Source of the DNA: CAZWRK01 sp964635875
GTDB lineage: Bacteria; Pseudomonadota; Gammaproteobacteria; Burkholderiales; Aquaspirillaceae
Length of the DNA: 31,141 nucleotides
Reading direction: 5' to 3'
Assembly: GCA_964635875.1 (NCBI GenBank)
Contig: CAZWRK010000053.1
Location: 1 to 31,141, forward strand
The position numbers and the translations under genes are program-made. The stretch's first letter is position 1; each line of letters begins with the position of its first letter. The notes under the pieces were generated by a model, which saw nothing but the letters and a program-made list of their open reading frames with translations, ran no database searches and was not told the DNA's origin. Below, in pieces: positions 6,189-14,967 of this stretch.

Positions 6189-7515
6189 GCCGTTTAAGAT
6201 CTTCGGAAAACCAGCCAATGAACAACTGTCTGACGGACAAGTACTTATTGCAGGGAGTATTATCTTGAAAGTACATCCAAGAATTGCATGTCTTGCGCCG
6301 ACTGGCTATGGAAAATCCGAAGCAGTCGCACTTGGTGTGGAGGCGCGAGCTATATATGCGCGGGAAGACTTCATAATCGCATCAGTGAAGTATGGAACAT
6401 CTGATATTATCATGGGTAAAGTAATAGATCATCTGTTTGATGATGATTTTCTCACATACCAAATTGAGCTTGTGCAAGGAGTGAAGCTTGATAGGTTGCG
6501 ACGTGAACGGAAGAAGGAAAAGATAGATTTTCGTGAAGGAGGGAGTATAAAAATAGTCTCACTGCATGGAAAAGATGATGATGCTGCAAAAGCAATCGGA
6601 GAGCATGTCCCCAATATTATTCTTGATGAATCACCGCTTCTTACTGCTTCGAAATACTTTCAGGTGTTGAAAATACTTGAAGGTACGGGATCTTATGACA
6701 ACACGTTTTTGTTTGAGCTTGGAAATGCAGTCAACAGAAATCATTTCCGGCAGAATGTATTATCTAATCCGAACTATTTCAAGATAAATATTTCTCCAGA
6801 GCAGGCGATTGCAGAAGGGAGACTTGATCCTAAGTCTCTTGAAGAAAAAGAAGGAATGCCATTCTATGAGCAGTTTTATTTGAATAAATTTCCGGAAGAA
6901 GATGAGATGGATGAGGGAGGGTATCGGGTATTGTTGACTGAAGATGACATTGAAAAAGCATTTATTGATGATGTGGAGGAAGAGGATAATAGAAAGCTTG
7001 GTGTAGATGTTGCAGGAGGAGGCGATCTTAATACATATATTGTGAGAGGAGACAGATATGCATTTATTGATCGGTGGAATAAAAGCAATGACACAATGGT
7101 CAATGTGAGTGAAACCGAATCCGTCATGGAAGAGCGAAAGATTATTGATAACGAAGTCTATATTGACGATATAGGAATAGGAAGAGGAGTAAGTGACAGG
7201 CTCATTGAAAAAGAGGTAATGATAAATCCTATTGCAGCAGGAGAAACATCAAGCGAACCTGATAAATATATGAATATCAAGGCTGAGGCATATTGGAAAA
7301 CAAGATTGTGGGTAAAAGCAGGTGGAAAGCTGAAGCGTGATGAGCGATTTAAGCAACTGGCATGGATACGGTACAAAATAAATTCAGATAAGGTACTAAA
7401 GATTGAACCGAAAGAAGAATTAAAAAAACGGACTGGCAAATCTCCCGACTTCGCAGAAGGCTTAATGCTTACGTTTGCGCCGAAGAAGCCGGAACCGCGT
7501 ATTCGCTCCCTCTGA
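6136..7515 (+). CDS. terL: Terminase large subunit (packaging ATPase-nuclease)
   Basis: The 459-aa protein has a Walker A motif (LAPTGYGKS, residues 53-61), a Walker B motif with catalytic Glu (NIILDE, 160-165), and an RNase-H-like nuclease domain with acidic residues D291 (LGVDVAGGGD), D344/D345 (VYIDDIGIG) and D438 (KSPDFAEG). It cuts concatemeric DNA and pumps it into the prohead through the portal. Length and motif order are normal for TerL. ATG 6136 lies inside terS in another frame and is the first in-frame ATG. Confidence 0.93.
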   Translation: MLNSQAKEIVKATRPLLKPFKIFGKPANEQLSDGQVLIAGSIILKVHPRIACLAPTGYGKSEAVALGVEARAIYAREDFIIASVKYGTSDIIMGKVIDHLFDDDFLTYQIELVQGVKLDRLRRERKKEKIDFREGGSIKIVSLHGKDDDAAKAIGEHVPNIILDESPLLTASKYFQVLKILEGTGSYDNTFLFELGNAVNRNHFRQNVLSNPNYFKINISPEQAIAEGRLDPKSLEEKEGMPFYEQFYLNKFPEEDEMDEGGYRVLLTEDDIEKAFIDDVEEEDNRKLGVDVAGGGDLNTYIVRGDRYAFIDRWNKSNDTMVNVSETESVMEERKIIDNEVYIDDIGIGRGVSDRLIEKEVMINPIAAGETSSEPDKYMNIKAEAYWKTRLWVKAGGKLKRDERFKQLAWIRYKINSDKVLKIEPKEELKKRTGKSPDFAEGLMLTFAPKKPEPRIRSL

Positions 7516-7550
7516 AAATTAATCCTCTCTGCTTCATATAATTTTTGTAT
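7516..7550 (+). promoter_or_regulatory. Late promoter 1
   Basis: An A-rich stretch after the terL stop is followed by CTTCA-TATAAT (-10 at 7537-7542) and, 8 nt later, ATG 7551. Transcription would begin at or within about two bases of the start codon. Confidence 0.6.
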
Positions 7551-7895
7551 ATGACTACCAGCAAAATTTCAATTATTAAAGGAGATGATACGACTCTGTT
7601 TTTTACCTTTACTGAAAACGGGGCTGCCTTGAACCTCACTGGCTACAAAGTTTATTTTACTGTAAAGAAAGAGCTTGATGATACAGACAGTGAAGCAGTG
7701 ATAAAAAAAGACTGGACATCTCACATTGATCCAGCAAACGGAAAAACACAGATCAAACTTACTAAAACTGAAACGGATGTCACTCCAGGTCAATATGTCT
7801 GGGATCTCCAGATTAAGTCATCTCTTGGGGATATAGCATCTTCCCAGTACGGAGAATGTGAAGTTATACAGGATGTAACGATCCGCACTGATTAA
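7551..7895 (+). CDS. BppU-like Ig-fold virion or baseplate protein
   Basis: The 114-aa product starts at ATG 7551; an in-frame TTG at 7545 lies too close to the -10 to be used. The sequence pattern KGDDTTLFFTFTENGAALNL followed by TGYKVYFTVKK resembles the N-terminal beta-sandwich domain of BppU-type baseplate and capsid-accessory proteins. It opens a block of virion genes between terminase and portal. Confidence 0.65.
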   Translation: MTTSKISIIKGDDTTLFFTFTENGAALNLTGYKVYFTVKKELDDTDSEAVIKKDWTSHIDPANGKTQIKLTKTETDVTPGQYVWDLQIKSSLGDIASSQYGECEVIQDVTIRTD

Positions 7896-7900
7896 ATACT

Positions 7901-8344
7901 ATGATAAACCAATCTATTAGCGTAGACATAAAAAAACAGGAAATAGCAGTCAAAGTTGAGAATGCTAATATTGGGTATCTTCACAAAACAATCGACATTG
8001 TCTACATTATCGATGCAGGAGCCGATCCTATCACCCCTGGAGTAAAAGGGTATTTAGCTGTTCCGTTTCCCTGTTCTATAGTTCAGTGGGATATATATGC
8101 AGACCAGCCAGGATCTATAGAGATTGATATAGTCAAAGATACATATGCTAACTTCCCTCCATCTTTAGGCAATTCTATATGCGGTGGTGTGCGTCCGTCA
8201 CTTATTAACACACAAAAGAATAGAAGCACTGACTTAGCTGTATGGACAACGACAATCGCATCAGATGAAATTTTAGGGTTTAGGGTATTGTCGGCAAATT
8301 ATGTCAAAAAGATAACTCTGTCGTTAAAAGTAATACGAAGCTGA
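7901..8344 (+). CDS. Beta-rich phage virion protein
   Basis: The 147-aa protein carries the pattern GVKGYLAVPFPCSIVQWDIY, then GSIEIDIVKDTYANFPPS, and ends ILGFRVLSANYVKKITLSLKV. I recognise this as a beta-sandwich domain recurrent in phage fibres and decoration proteins. It has no enzymatic motif. It follows the BppU-like gene after 5 nt and is probably cotranscribed with it. Confidence 0.6.
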   Translation: MINQSISVDIKKQEIAVKVENANIGYLHKTIDIVYIIDAGADPITPGVKGYLAVPFPCSIVQWDIYADQPGSIEIDIVKDTYANFPPSLGNSICGGVRPSLINTQKNRSTDLAVWTTTIASDEILGFRVLSANYVKKITLSLKVIRS

Positions 8345-8347
8345 AAT

Positions 8348-8376
8348 AAAAAAAATACACCATACCGCAATACAAT
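8348..8376 (+). promoter_or_regulatory. Late promoter 2 (leadered)
   Basis: An A-tract, 14 nt, then TACAAT (8371-8376) and ATTTAT. Here the ATG (8406) is 29 nt beyond the -10, so the transcript has a leader of roughly 23 nt. This detached copy shows that the motif is a promoter and not a ribosome-binding signal. Confidence 0.6.
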
Positions 8377-8405
8377 ATTTATAGTTATCAAGAATTATTC
8401 TAAAC

Positions 8406-8909
8406 ATGCCAGCAACAGTCGAAATTTGTGAATCAAACGGAGCAGGTGAAACTATTACACACAACATCAGCAATTCCAATATGGGAAATGCTGATTCTGC
8501 TAATCTTGATCCTGTTGCTAATCCGGTAATTCCAGGCAATAGAACTTACGTTAAATATCAAAGACTCCATGTTACTGCAATGGGAGGATCCTCACGAATA
8601 GAAAATATTAAAGTATGGAGAAATGGGGCTTTAGGAGGCTCTGCAACTCATAAAACAAATGCAAGAACAAGTTCGTACGGCGGAGCATTGGCTTATGCAA
8701 CTCCTGTTACTTCTGCGGTCACTGGTGTGGATCAGGACATGCCTACATCAGCGCCAGGGTCAGCAAATTTAGGGATAGGCGGAGCATTAAATGGCGGACT
8801 AACTGCAACAGGTTATTCAGATTACTGTGCTCATCAAATAGTCACAAATTCAGGAGATACCGCAGGATCAACAAGTACACAAAATTATCAGTATGATGAA
8901 ATAGCATAA
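8406..8909 (+). CDS. Phage structural protein, Gly/Asn/Ser-rich
   Basis: The 167-aa protein has a beta-rich pattern (RLHVTAMGGSSRIENIKVWR at about residues 52-71) flanked by Ala/Gly/Thr-rich loops. It resembles small virion decoration or fibre proteins. No catalytic motif, membrane segment or signal peptide is seen. It has its own late promoter and is followed closely by a zinc-finger-like gene. Confidence 0.6.
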   Translation: MPATVEICESNGAGETITHNISNSNMGNADSANLDPVANPVIPGNRTYVKYQRLHVTAMGGSSRIENIKVWRNGALGGSATHKTNARTSSYGGALAYATPVTSAVTGVDQDMPTSAPGSANLGIGGALNGGLTATGYSDYCAHQIVTNSGDTAGSTSTQNYQYDEIA

Positions 8910-8913
8910 AAGT

Positions 8914-9093
8914 ATGGAAAAACAATTTCACATCTGTGGACAATGCGGAGGTAAATTTGGATCGGAAAAGAGGTATTTAGATCATACCTGTAAAACAACT
9001 GGAGTAACACCAAGAGATCCTGAAAGCATGGGAAATGATTATGCTGCAGTGCAGGATGCTGCGGTTGAACGGGGTCAAGAGGATGAAGAGTAA
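8914..9093 (+). CDS. 59-aa zinc-finger-like protein
   Basis: ATG 8914 lies 4 nt after the previous stop. The N-terminus CGQCGGKFGSEKRYLDHTC (residues 8-26) has Cys, Cys, His and Cys spaced like a C2H2/C2HC finger. The C-terminal half is acidic and Ala-rich. The DNA- or protein-binding target is unknown. It lies between two virion genes, so it may be a minor virion component or a small regulator. Confidence 0.6.
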   Translation: MEKQFHICGQCGGKFGSEKRYLDHTCKTTGVTPRDPESMGNDYAAVQDAAVERGQEDEE

Positions 9094-9111
9094 ACAATCC
9101 GTTATTAATTG

Positions 9112-9144
9112 AGCAATACAATGCTCTTTCTTAGCAATACAATG
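9112..9144 (+). repeat. 12-bp direct repeat spanning alternative starts
   Basis: AGCAATACAATG occurs at 9112-9123 and 9133-9144, 21 bp apart and in frame. Each copy contains a TACAAT hexamer and an in-frame ATG (9121 and 9142), so the upstream copy could be the -10 for translation from the downstream one. Confidence 0.5.
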
Positions 9145-9552
9145 CAACATAAATTCTTTCGTAAAGAATCTAACCAGTGGGAAAATGTGAATCCTGAACT
9201 TTGGCAGTGGGAGGCTCACTATATTGACGGCTCAGTATTTAAGCAGTTTGATGATGGGGGTATATTCCATCAAACGCGAGAGATAGATCAAAGTAGGCTG
9301 CATGTATTTAAAGTAGTAAACCAGAAAACTAAACAGGCATATGTTTTTCTGTGGGATAGACATAAAAAACTTATCTTTTTTTACCGACATACCATAATGA
9401 ACGCCGGAACTCCACAAGAGTATCGGCTTAAAACCTACTGTTTCGGCTATGAGACGAAGATGTTCCATAAAACACATAAAGTAATCATGATGATTACTCC
9501 ATCAGGCGAAATTGTTGTTACGGACAATCCCGACCTTATAGAAATTAACTAA
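9142..9552 (+). CDS. Unknown phage protein in the virion block
   Basis: From ATG 9142 the product is 136 aa, starting MQHKFFRKESNQWENVNPEL; ATG 9121 is an alternative 7 codons upstream. It is rich in aromatics and in alternating beta-strand patterns (YVFLWDRHKKLIFFYRHTIM) and ends acidic. I do not recognise the family. Its neighbours are virion genes on both sides, and the next gene starts 4 nt after its stop, suggesting a structural role. Confidence 0.6.
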   Translation: MQHKFFRKESNQWENVNPELWQWEAHYIDGSVFKQFDDGGIFHQTREIDQSRLHVFKVVNQKTKQAYVFLWDRHKKLIFFYRHTIMNAGTPQEYRLKTYCFGYETKMFHKTHKVIMMITPSGEIVVTDNPDLIEIN

Positions 9553-9556
9553 TGTC

Positions 9557-12040
9557 ATGGCTCAAAGACAGTTTAGGTCAGATGATACATCTACATGGTC
9601 AGAAAAATATGGCGACGGCTCAGCCGGATCTCTCACTGTCTCTTCGAATCAGACTCAGTCTGTTGCAAATGCAGGGTGTTCTGGATCTTCGGGATCCAAT
9701 AGTCTTGCTTTAGATAATGCTTCATCATTCGCAAATGGAGATCTCGTCCTTGTTCATCAAACAAGAGGAACAGGGGTAGGGAATTGGGAGCTTAATAAAA
9801 TATCTTCAGGTGGTGGATCCACATCCCTAACGCTCGCCTATCCGCTCACCAATACTTATACAGATAGCGGTGCAAGTCAGGCTCAGGTTATAAAATTAGT
9901 TCCCTACACAGATGTCACCATAAATAGCGGCAATACTCTTTCAGCTCCAGACTGGGATGGAAATAAGGGCGGTATACTAGCTCTTCTTGCAAACAACTCA
10001 ATTACGGTAAATGGCACACTAAATGCAAATGGAAATAATGGCTCTGCATATAGTGTCGGCAGTGGAGCAAGCGGTGGGCGAGCAACAGGTAAAGGATTTA
10101 AAGGAGGGAATGCATATGGAGCAAATACCGGAAGCGCAATAACTGCGCAGTGTGGTGAGGGCTCAAGTGGAGATGTTGCTCAGCAAACCGGAGCAAATGG
10201 AAACGGAGGAGGCGGATCTTTATCGAATGGATCTTCGCAATATTCTTCATACTACACTTCCGGAGGTGGAGGAGGCCACAGCGCATCAGGAGGTACAGGT
10301 TATAGAGGTGGAGGAACAGGAAACCTAGGAGGAACGGGTGGAGGAACAACCGGAAGCGCAGGATTAACCACTATGACATTCGGAGGAGGAGGCGGAGGAG
10401 GTGCTATTGCTGGTGGAGGTCAAGCAGGAGGCGGAGGAGGAGGGGGAGGAATAATTATTCTTATTGCGCCAACTGTTACTGTTCATTCTTCAACTGGAAA
10501 CGTCAATTCTAACGGTGGAATAGGAGGAGATGGTGGTAATACATGTGCGGGCGGCGGAGGTGCGGGAGGGTCAATTCTTATTAAATGTAAAACTGCGACA
10601 CTTAACACTACGCGTGTCACTGCAACAGGAGGTAGCGGAGGAGATGACAACACAGGAGGCGCAGGAACAGTAAGAGGAGGAAATGGAAGCGCTGGACGTA
10701 TCCATCTTGATTATGCCAATTCATATTCGGGAACGACAAATCCTACTCTCGATGTGAGACAGGATACTACACTACTTACGACAACGACATATTCACTTTC
10801 CAAATCAATAGCATACGCTGTTCGTACGACTCCTTCTGCGCTTACAAAAAGCATCCAGTATTTAGTTAAAGCGCCAGTTATTGCCACAAAATCAATTAAA
10901 TATACGATTAGAGTTTCACAGTCAATTGGAAAATCGGTCAAGTATGCGTTAAAACGTACCATTACCCCCATTACTAAGTCTATTCAATATGCTGTACGAG
11001 TAAATAATTCCATCAGCAAATCGGTAAAGTATGCGGTCAAGGCTCCCTATACGATTAATAAGGCAATTAAATATACAGTTGATTATACTCCGGCTTACAT
11101 TTCTAAGTCGGTAAAATACACCATCAGGACATACCATGTATTAAGCAAGTCTATCGCATACTCTATTCGCACAATTCCTTCTCCTCTAGCACTCTCTCTC
11201 CGTTATACGCTAAGAATTCCCCATGCTATTTCGAAAGCAATTGTCTATACAGTACGGGGTAATAACAACGTCACTAAATCTCTTAAATATACGGTGCGAT
11301 TCGGTCGTTCTATTTCTACACCGCTCACATATTCGGTTAAAACAGCAAAACCCGCTATTACAAAATCACTCCAGTATATTATCTTCTTGCGTACGATTAT
11401 AAACAAAAACGTACAGTACACAGTTAAGCGCTCTATCCCACTTAATTTGTCTCTTTCCTACATGATTAGAAAGTCTTTAAGCATCCAGAAGCAAATCAAG
11501 TACACCATACGTACTGAAGTCATGATTCAAAAGCAGCTTATATATCGTGTACGTCTTGCTCCCACTGTTCTAAACAAGAGTATACGGTATGCGGTTGTTG
11601 CAACTTCTGTCATTTCTAAAGGAATAACGTATATTGTTAAACCTCCAGCAGTCTATCTAGAAAAAAGTCTCCAATACGCAGTAAAAACTGTCCGTCCGGT
11701 AATAAATAAGACGATAGAGTATAGATTGTTCTTAGGCCACAAAATTATTACTAAATCTTTAATTTACACTATAAAAACTTCAACTCAATTAACTAAACAG
11801 CTCAAATATACACTTTTGAAGAGTTATCAAATGAGTAAGTCAGTTGCCTATTCTCTGCGTTTGAGCAGATCTCCCTTGACTAAACAAGTGGTATATAAGG
11901 TAAGAGTAGAAAATATACTGGCAAAGACTGAAAAATACTGCGTACGTTCACATTGTATTGTCGGAAAATCATTAAGTTACGTTATTTACATTCCTCCACA
12001 GATAAATGCAGAGCGCTCTTACGGCTTATTTATCGGATAA
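9557..12040 (+). CDS. Large glycine-rich, repeat-containing fibre or adhesin
   Basis: The 827-aa protein has two halves. Residues 1-412 are Gly/Ser/Thr-rich, with beta-helix-like strands (DVTINSGNTLSAP, ITVNGTLNANG, GSILIKCKTATL) and long Gly runs at about residues 270-300. Residues 413-827 consist of about 28 degenerate repeats of 14-15 residues with the core K-S-[ILV]-x-Y-x-[VIL]-[RK]. No enzymatic motif is seen. It is probably a surface fibre or adhesin that contacts the host. The position between terminase and portal is unusual for a fibre. Repeat units differ strongly at DNA level, so the array is old or diversifying. Confidence 0.75.
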   Translation: MAQRQFRSDDTSTWSEKYGDGSAGSLTVSSNQTQSVANAGCSGSSGSNSLALDNASSFANGDLVLVHQTRGTGVGNWELNKISSGGGSTSLTLAYPLTNTYTDSGASQAQVIKLVPYTDVTINSGNTLSAPDWDGNKGGILALLANNSITVNGTLNANGNNGSAYSVGSGASGGRATGKGFKGGNAYGANTGSAITAQCGEGSSGDVAQQTGANGNGGGGSLSNGSSQYSSYYTSGGGGGHSASGGTGYRGGGTGNLGGTGGGTTGSAGLTTMTFGGGGGGGAIAGGGQAGGGGGGGGIIILIAPTVTVHSSTGNVNSNGGIGGDGGNTCAGGGGAGGSILIKCKTATLNTTRVTATGGSGGDDNTGGAGTVRGGNGSAGRIHLDYANSYSGTTNPTLDVRQDTTLLTTTTYSLSKSIAYAVRTTPSALTKSIQYLVKAPVIATKSIKYTIRVSQSIGKSVKYALKRTITPITKSIQYAVRVNNSISKSVKYAVKAPYTINKAIKYTVDYTPAYISKSVKYTIRTYHVLSKSIAYSIRTIPSPLALSLRYTLRIPHAISKAIVYTVRGNNNVTKSLKYTVRFGRSISTPLTYSVKTAKPAITKSLQYIIFLRTIINKNVQYTVKRSIPLNLSLSYMIRKSLSIQKQIKYTIRTEVMIQKQLIYRVRLAPTVLNKSIRYAVVATSVISKGITYIVKPPAVYLEKSLQYAVKTVRPVINKTIEYRLFLGHKIITKSLIYTIKTSTQLTKQLKYTLLKSYQMSKSVAYSLRLSRSPLTKQVVYKVRVENILAKTEKYCVRSHCIVGKSLSYVIYIPPQINAERSYGLFIG
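10382..10450 (+). repeat. GGA-rich low-complexity tract
   Basis: The plus strand is almost entirely GGA/GGC/GGT codons encoding Gly runs inside the fibre gene. The repeated G pairs and triplets could slip or form G-quadruplexes. Confidence 0.5.
10793..12037 (+). repeat. About 28 degenerate 42-45-bp coding repeats
   Basis: Units such as LTKSIQYLVKAPVI, ITKSIQYAVRVNNS, ISKSVKYAVKAPYT and LSKSIAYSIRTIPSP recur without interruption. A Tyr is nearly invariant at the fifth position of the core, and basic and hydrophobic residues alternate as in a beta-strand. Codons vary widely between units. Confidence 0.85.
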
Positions 12041-12073
12041 AAAAATCTCCTCTTATGACAATACAATATTCAT
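12039..12073 (+). promoter_or_regulatory. Late promoter 3 (leaderless)
   Basis: Seven A residues (12039-12045), 16 nt, TACAAT (12062-12067), 6 nt, then ATG 12074. Confidence 0.65.
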
Positions 12074-14047
12074 ATGAATATTGTCACCAAATTCTTTGCA
12101 AAAGCTAAGAGCTTTCTTCAAAAGCCGATCTTTTCTACATATCTACTTTCATGGGGATGGGGTAAAAAATTGACTAATAAAGATTATTACTACGGCATTG
12201 TATATAGCTGTATTGATGCAATTGCAACAAATGTGTCTGCGACTCGTTTTCATCTTGCAGATAAGCGGGATGAAAAGAAAAAGAATGTATATAGTCATCC
12301 GGCGCTTGATTTGCTTTATAAACCTAATGAGTTTCAAACAGGTTTAGATTTTTTATACCTGATTTCTTCTCACATTGATGCATTCGGAAGAGCGTACATC
12401 TATCCGGTCTTTAACAGCAGTCGACAAAACAGATTCCCAATTGAGCTATATCTTTTGGATCCGGCACGTACTAATCCGGTTACTGGCGAAGCGAACGAGC
12501 TTATTATGGGGTATACGTTCATTAATGGTAAGGGAAGGAAAATCCCGTTTGCGCCGAATGAACTTATTGAGATAAAGCGTCCCAATCCATACAACCAAAT
12601 AGAGGGAGCATCAACTATTGAAATGGCACGGCATGAGATAGAAGGGGACATGTATGCGGTTGAATGGAATAAAAACATATTCATAAACGGTGCTATGCCC
12701 TCCGGAGTTTTAACAACAGAACAGTCTCTTGGTGAGAAATCATTTGAACGTCTCCGTCAGCAATGGAAAGAACGCTATCAGGGAGTAGAGAATGCACATA
12801 AACCGCTAATTTTAGAGGGAGGATTAAAATGGCAGCAACTCTCTTTGCAGCAGAAAGACATGGACTTTGTTGAACAGAGGCGCTTTAGCAGAGATGCAAT
12901 TCTTTCTATATTCAAGGTGCCAAAGACATTAGTTGCGATAGCAGATGATGTAAACCGCGCAAATGCCGAGACTGCGAAATATGTCTTTGCAGAAAATGTG
13001 ATACTTCCGAGATTGCGGCTCATATTCGATAAATTAAATCGTTTTTATGTTCCTCTATTCCCCAATACTGATAGTCTACAACTCAGTTTTGAAGATCCAG
13101 TCCCTCAAAATACGGAAATGAATATCAAAAGACGTGAATCAGGTTTAAAAAGCGGTTATTACACCATAAATGAGGTGCGCTCAGAAGAAGGCAAAGAGCC
13201 TGTTGAAGGCGGAGATACTCCGCTTGTTGCGTTTAATCTCGTTCCCCTTACCGATGTGATAAACAAGACTTCCGACAATGGATCTGGAGCAAAAAGCATA
13301 TCCAATAAGAAAGAGCCAAATCATGCAGATATTATGGAAGAGTTTTTAACAAAAATGGAAGCAAAATACAGGAAAAAAGTAGATGCTTTATTTAAAGAAC
13401 TAACAGCGCAGATTAGGAACAAAAAACCGTCAAAAACGGTGAAAAAAGACACGAATGATCCTCTTGTTGATGAGATAATTGCCGAAATTTATCCCGATAC
13501 TACAGACTGGCAGAAAATGTATGGGACTATTACGTTTGATTTTGGCATAAAAACATCAATCGAAGCTTCAAAACAGGTTGCTCTTACCTACGGCATTGAT
13601 GCAATGACTGACGGGTCACTTAAGAAGGTTACTGATTGGCTTAAAAACCATATAAAAGACTCAACAAAATCAATTAACGACACTCTGTATAACCGAGCGC
13701 GTGAGGTAATAGCGCGTAATCTTGCTGATCAGGTTGTAGATATAGGTGTGATTCGGGATGAAGTGGCGCAAGTGATTGATGATGAGCGGGACTGGAGAGT
13801 GGAGAGGATTGTGCGCACTGAACTGTTTACTGCTTACTCGCAGGCTGCTCAGGAAACATATAGACAGAATAATGTGGAGCGGGTTAAGTGGTTTGCGGCA
13901 GCTGATGAGAGAACATGTCCGATATGTATGCTGAATCATTTGAAGGTTGTCAAGCTTGATGCTCCTTTTCCCAGTGGTAGCACGGTCGCGCCCGCACATA
14001 TTCAGTGCAGATGTGTAACAGTTGTAACAAGTGATGAATTGACCTGA
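12074..14047 (+). CDS. Portal protein fused to a MuF-type head-morphogenesis domain
   Basis: The 657-aa protein begins with an HK97-type portal domain, about residues 20-400 (YYYGIVYSCIDAIATNVSAT, then HPALDLLYKPNEFQTG and FKVPKTLVAIADDVNRANAE). A charged linker follows. The C-terminal domain, about 500-657, matches the SPP1 gp7/MuF family, including VERIVRTELFTAYSQAAQET and cysteine/histidine positions C615, C618, H642, C645 and C647. The portal forms the dodecameric DNA entry ring; MuF-type proteins assist head assembly and may be ejected. These are usually separate genes, although fusions are known. Confidence 0.88.
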   Translation: MNIVTKFFAKAKSFLQKPIFSTYLLSWGWGKKLTNKDYYYGIVYSCIDAIATNVSATRFHLADKRDEKKKNVYSHPALDLLYKPNEFQTGLDFLYLISSHIDAFGRAYIYPVFNSSRQNRFPIELYLLDPARTNPVTGEANELIMGYTFINGKGRKIPFAPNELIEIKRPNPYNQIEGASTIEMARHEIEGDMYAVEWNKNIFINGAMPSGVLTTEQSLGEKSFERLRQQWKERYQGVENAHKPLILEGGLKWQQLSLQQKDMDFVEQRRFSRDAILSIFKVPKTLVAIADDVNRANAETAKYVFAENVILPRLRLIFDKLNRFYVPLFPNTDSLQLSFEDPVPQNTEMNIKRRESGLKSGYYTINEVRSEEGKEPVEGGDTPLVAFNLVPLTDVINKTSDNGSGAKSISNKKEPNHADIMEEFLTKMEAKYRKKVDALFKELTAQIRNKKPSKTVKKDTNDPLVDEIIAEIYPDTTDWQKMYGTITFDFGIKTSIEASKQVALTYGIDAMTDGSLKKVTDWLKNHIKDSTKSINDTLYNRAREVIARNLADQVVDIGVIRDEVAQVIDDERDWRVERIVRTELFTAYSQAAQETYRQNNVERVKWFAAADERTCPICMLNHLKVVKLDAPFPSGSTVAPAHIQCRCVTVVTSDELT

Positions 14048-14054
14048 TATGACT

Positions 14055-14091
14055 AAAAAAATAATTTACTAATTCTCAATACAATATTTAT
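14055..14091 (+). promoter_or_regulatory. Late promoter 4 (leaderless)
   Basis: Seven A residues (14055-14061), 18 nt, TACAAT (14080-14085), ATTTAT, then ATG 14092. Confidence 0.65.
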
Positions 14092-14967
14092 ATGAAAGCC
14101 AAATTGTTTTCCAGCGCAGTATGCAAAGGAGTAATAGATAAAGAAAACCGAATTGTGCATGTTATTGCATCTACCGGAGTCATTGATAGGCACGGAGAAA
14201 GTGTTAATCCAGAGGGCTGGCTTTTGGAAAACTTCCTTACCAATCCTGTTGCGTTAATTGCCCATGACTATCGATCTCTCCCTGTTGGAAAATTTGTCAA
14301 AGTATGGATAGAAGATGGTGCGCTACAAGGTCATGTACAAATTGCAGACACTCAGGCAGGACAGGAAGTCTTTTATTTAATTGAAGGTGGATATTTAAAT
14401 ACAGTGAGTGTCGGATTTATTGTTAAAAAGTGGGGAGTCTCAGGTCAAGATGCCTACACCATAATGCAACAGGAACTTCTCGAGATTTCTTTTGTTGCCG
14501 TTCCCGCAAATCCTGAAGCACTTGTTGTAAATAATGATGCAAAATCGAAGTTTGAAATACTGGAAAAAGAAATTAAAGAAAAAGGGGAAGAGAAAGAGCA
14601 AATCATCAAAAATATAGCTCTTGATACGATGAAAGGAGTAATGATTCTTGATATAGGAGACAGTGAAAAAATTGAATTTAAAGTTGATAGTGAATTATTG
14701 CAAAGTCTTGCGAAACAGGCAAAATATAAGGACATAACGGAAGCAATTGAGGAAGTTTTGAGTAAATACAAGGTTGTGGAAGAGAAGATTGTTGAAAAAA
14801 TTGTTAAGGTTAAGGATGACTCTTTAAGTGACGATGCTTTATCTCTCATGATGAAGATACGAAAAGAAGTGAGAAAAAGTGATCGGCACTCCGGACTTTC
14901 CCTTAAACTCATTAATTCGCTTTTACAAGTCAACAGTTCACAAGAAAAGGGGGTGACTACGAAATGA
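14092..14967 (+). CDS. HK97-family prohead protease with scaffold-like tail
   Basis: The 291-aa protein has the herpesvirus-type (S78) protease domain at residues 20-145. The likely catalytic pair is H58 (ALIAHDYRSLPVGK) and S106 (LNTVSVGF), followed by LEISFVAVPANPEA. Residues 150-291 are a charged, coiled-coil-rich extension that could serve as the capsid scaffold, since no separate scaffold gene is present. The protease matures the prohead and digests the scaffold before DNA packaging. The stop overlaps the capsid gene start. Confidence 0.88.
   Translation: MKAKLFSSAVCKGVIDKENRIVHVIASTGVIDRHGESVNPEGWLLENFLTNPVALIAHDYRSLPVGKFVKVWIEDGALQGHVQIADTQAGQEVFYLIEGGYLNTVSVGFIVKKWGVSGQDAYTIMQQELLEISFVAVPANPEALVVNNDAKSKFEILEKEIKEKGEEKEQIIKNIALDTMKGVMILDIGDSEKIEFKVDSELLQSLAKQAKYKDITEAIEEVLSKYKVVEEKIVEKIVKVKDDSLSDDALSLMMKIRKEVRKSDRHSGLSLKLINSLLQVNSSQEKGVTTK

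Noticed and set aside
14454..14933. A 159-codon minus-strand frame opposite the prohead protease
   Set aside because: It is antisense to a well-identified gene, its product is a low-complexity Ser/Phe/Ile mixture typical of a reverse shadow, and it has no promoter or coupled neighbour.
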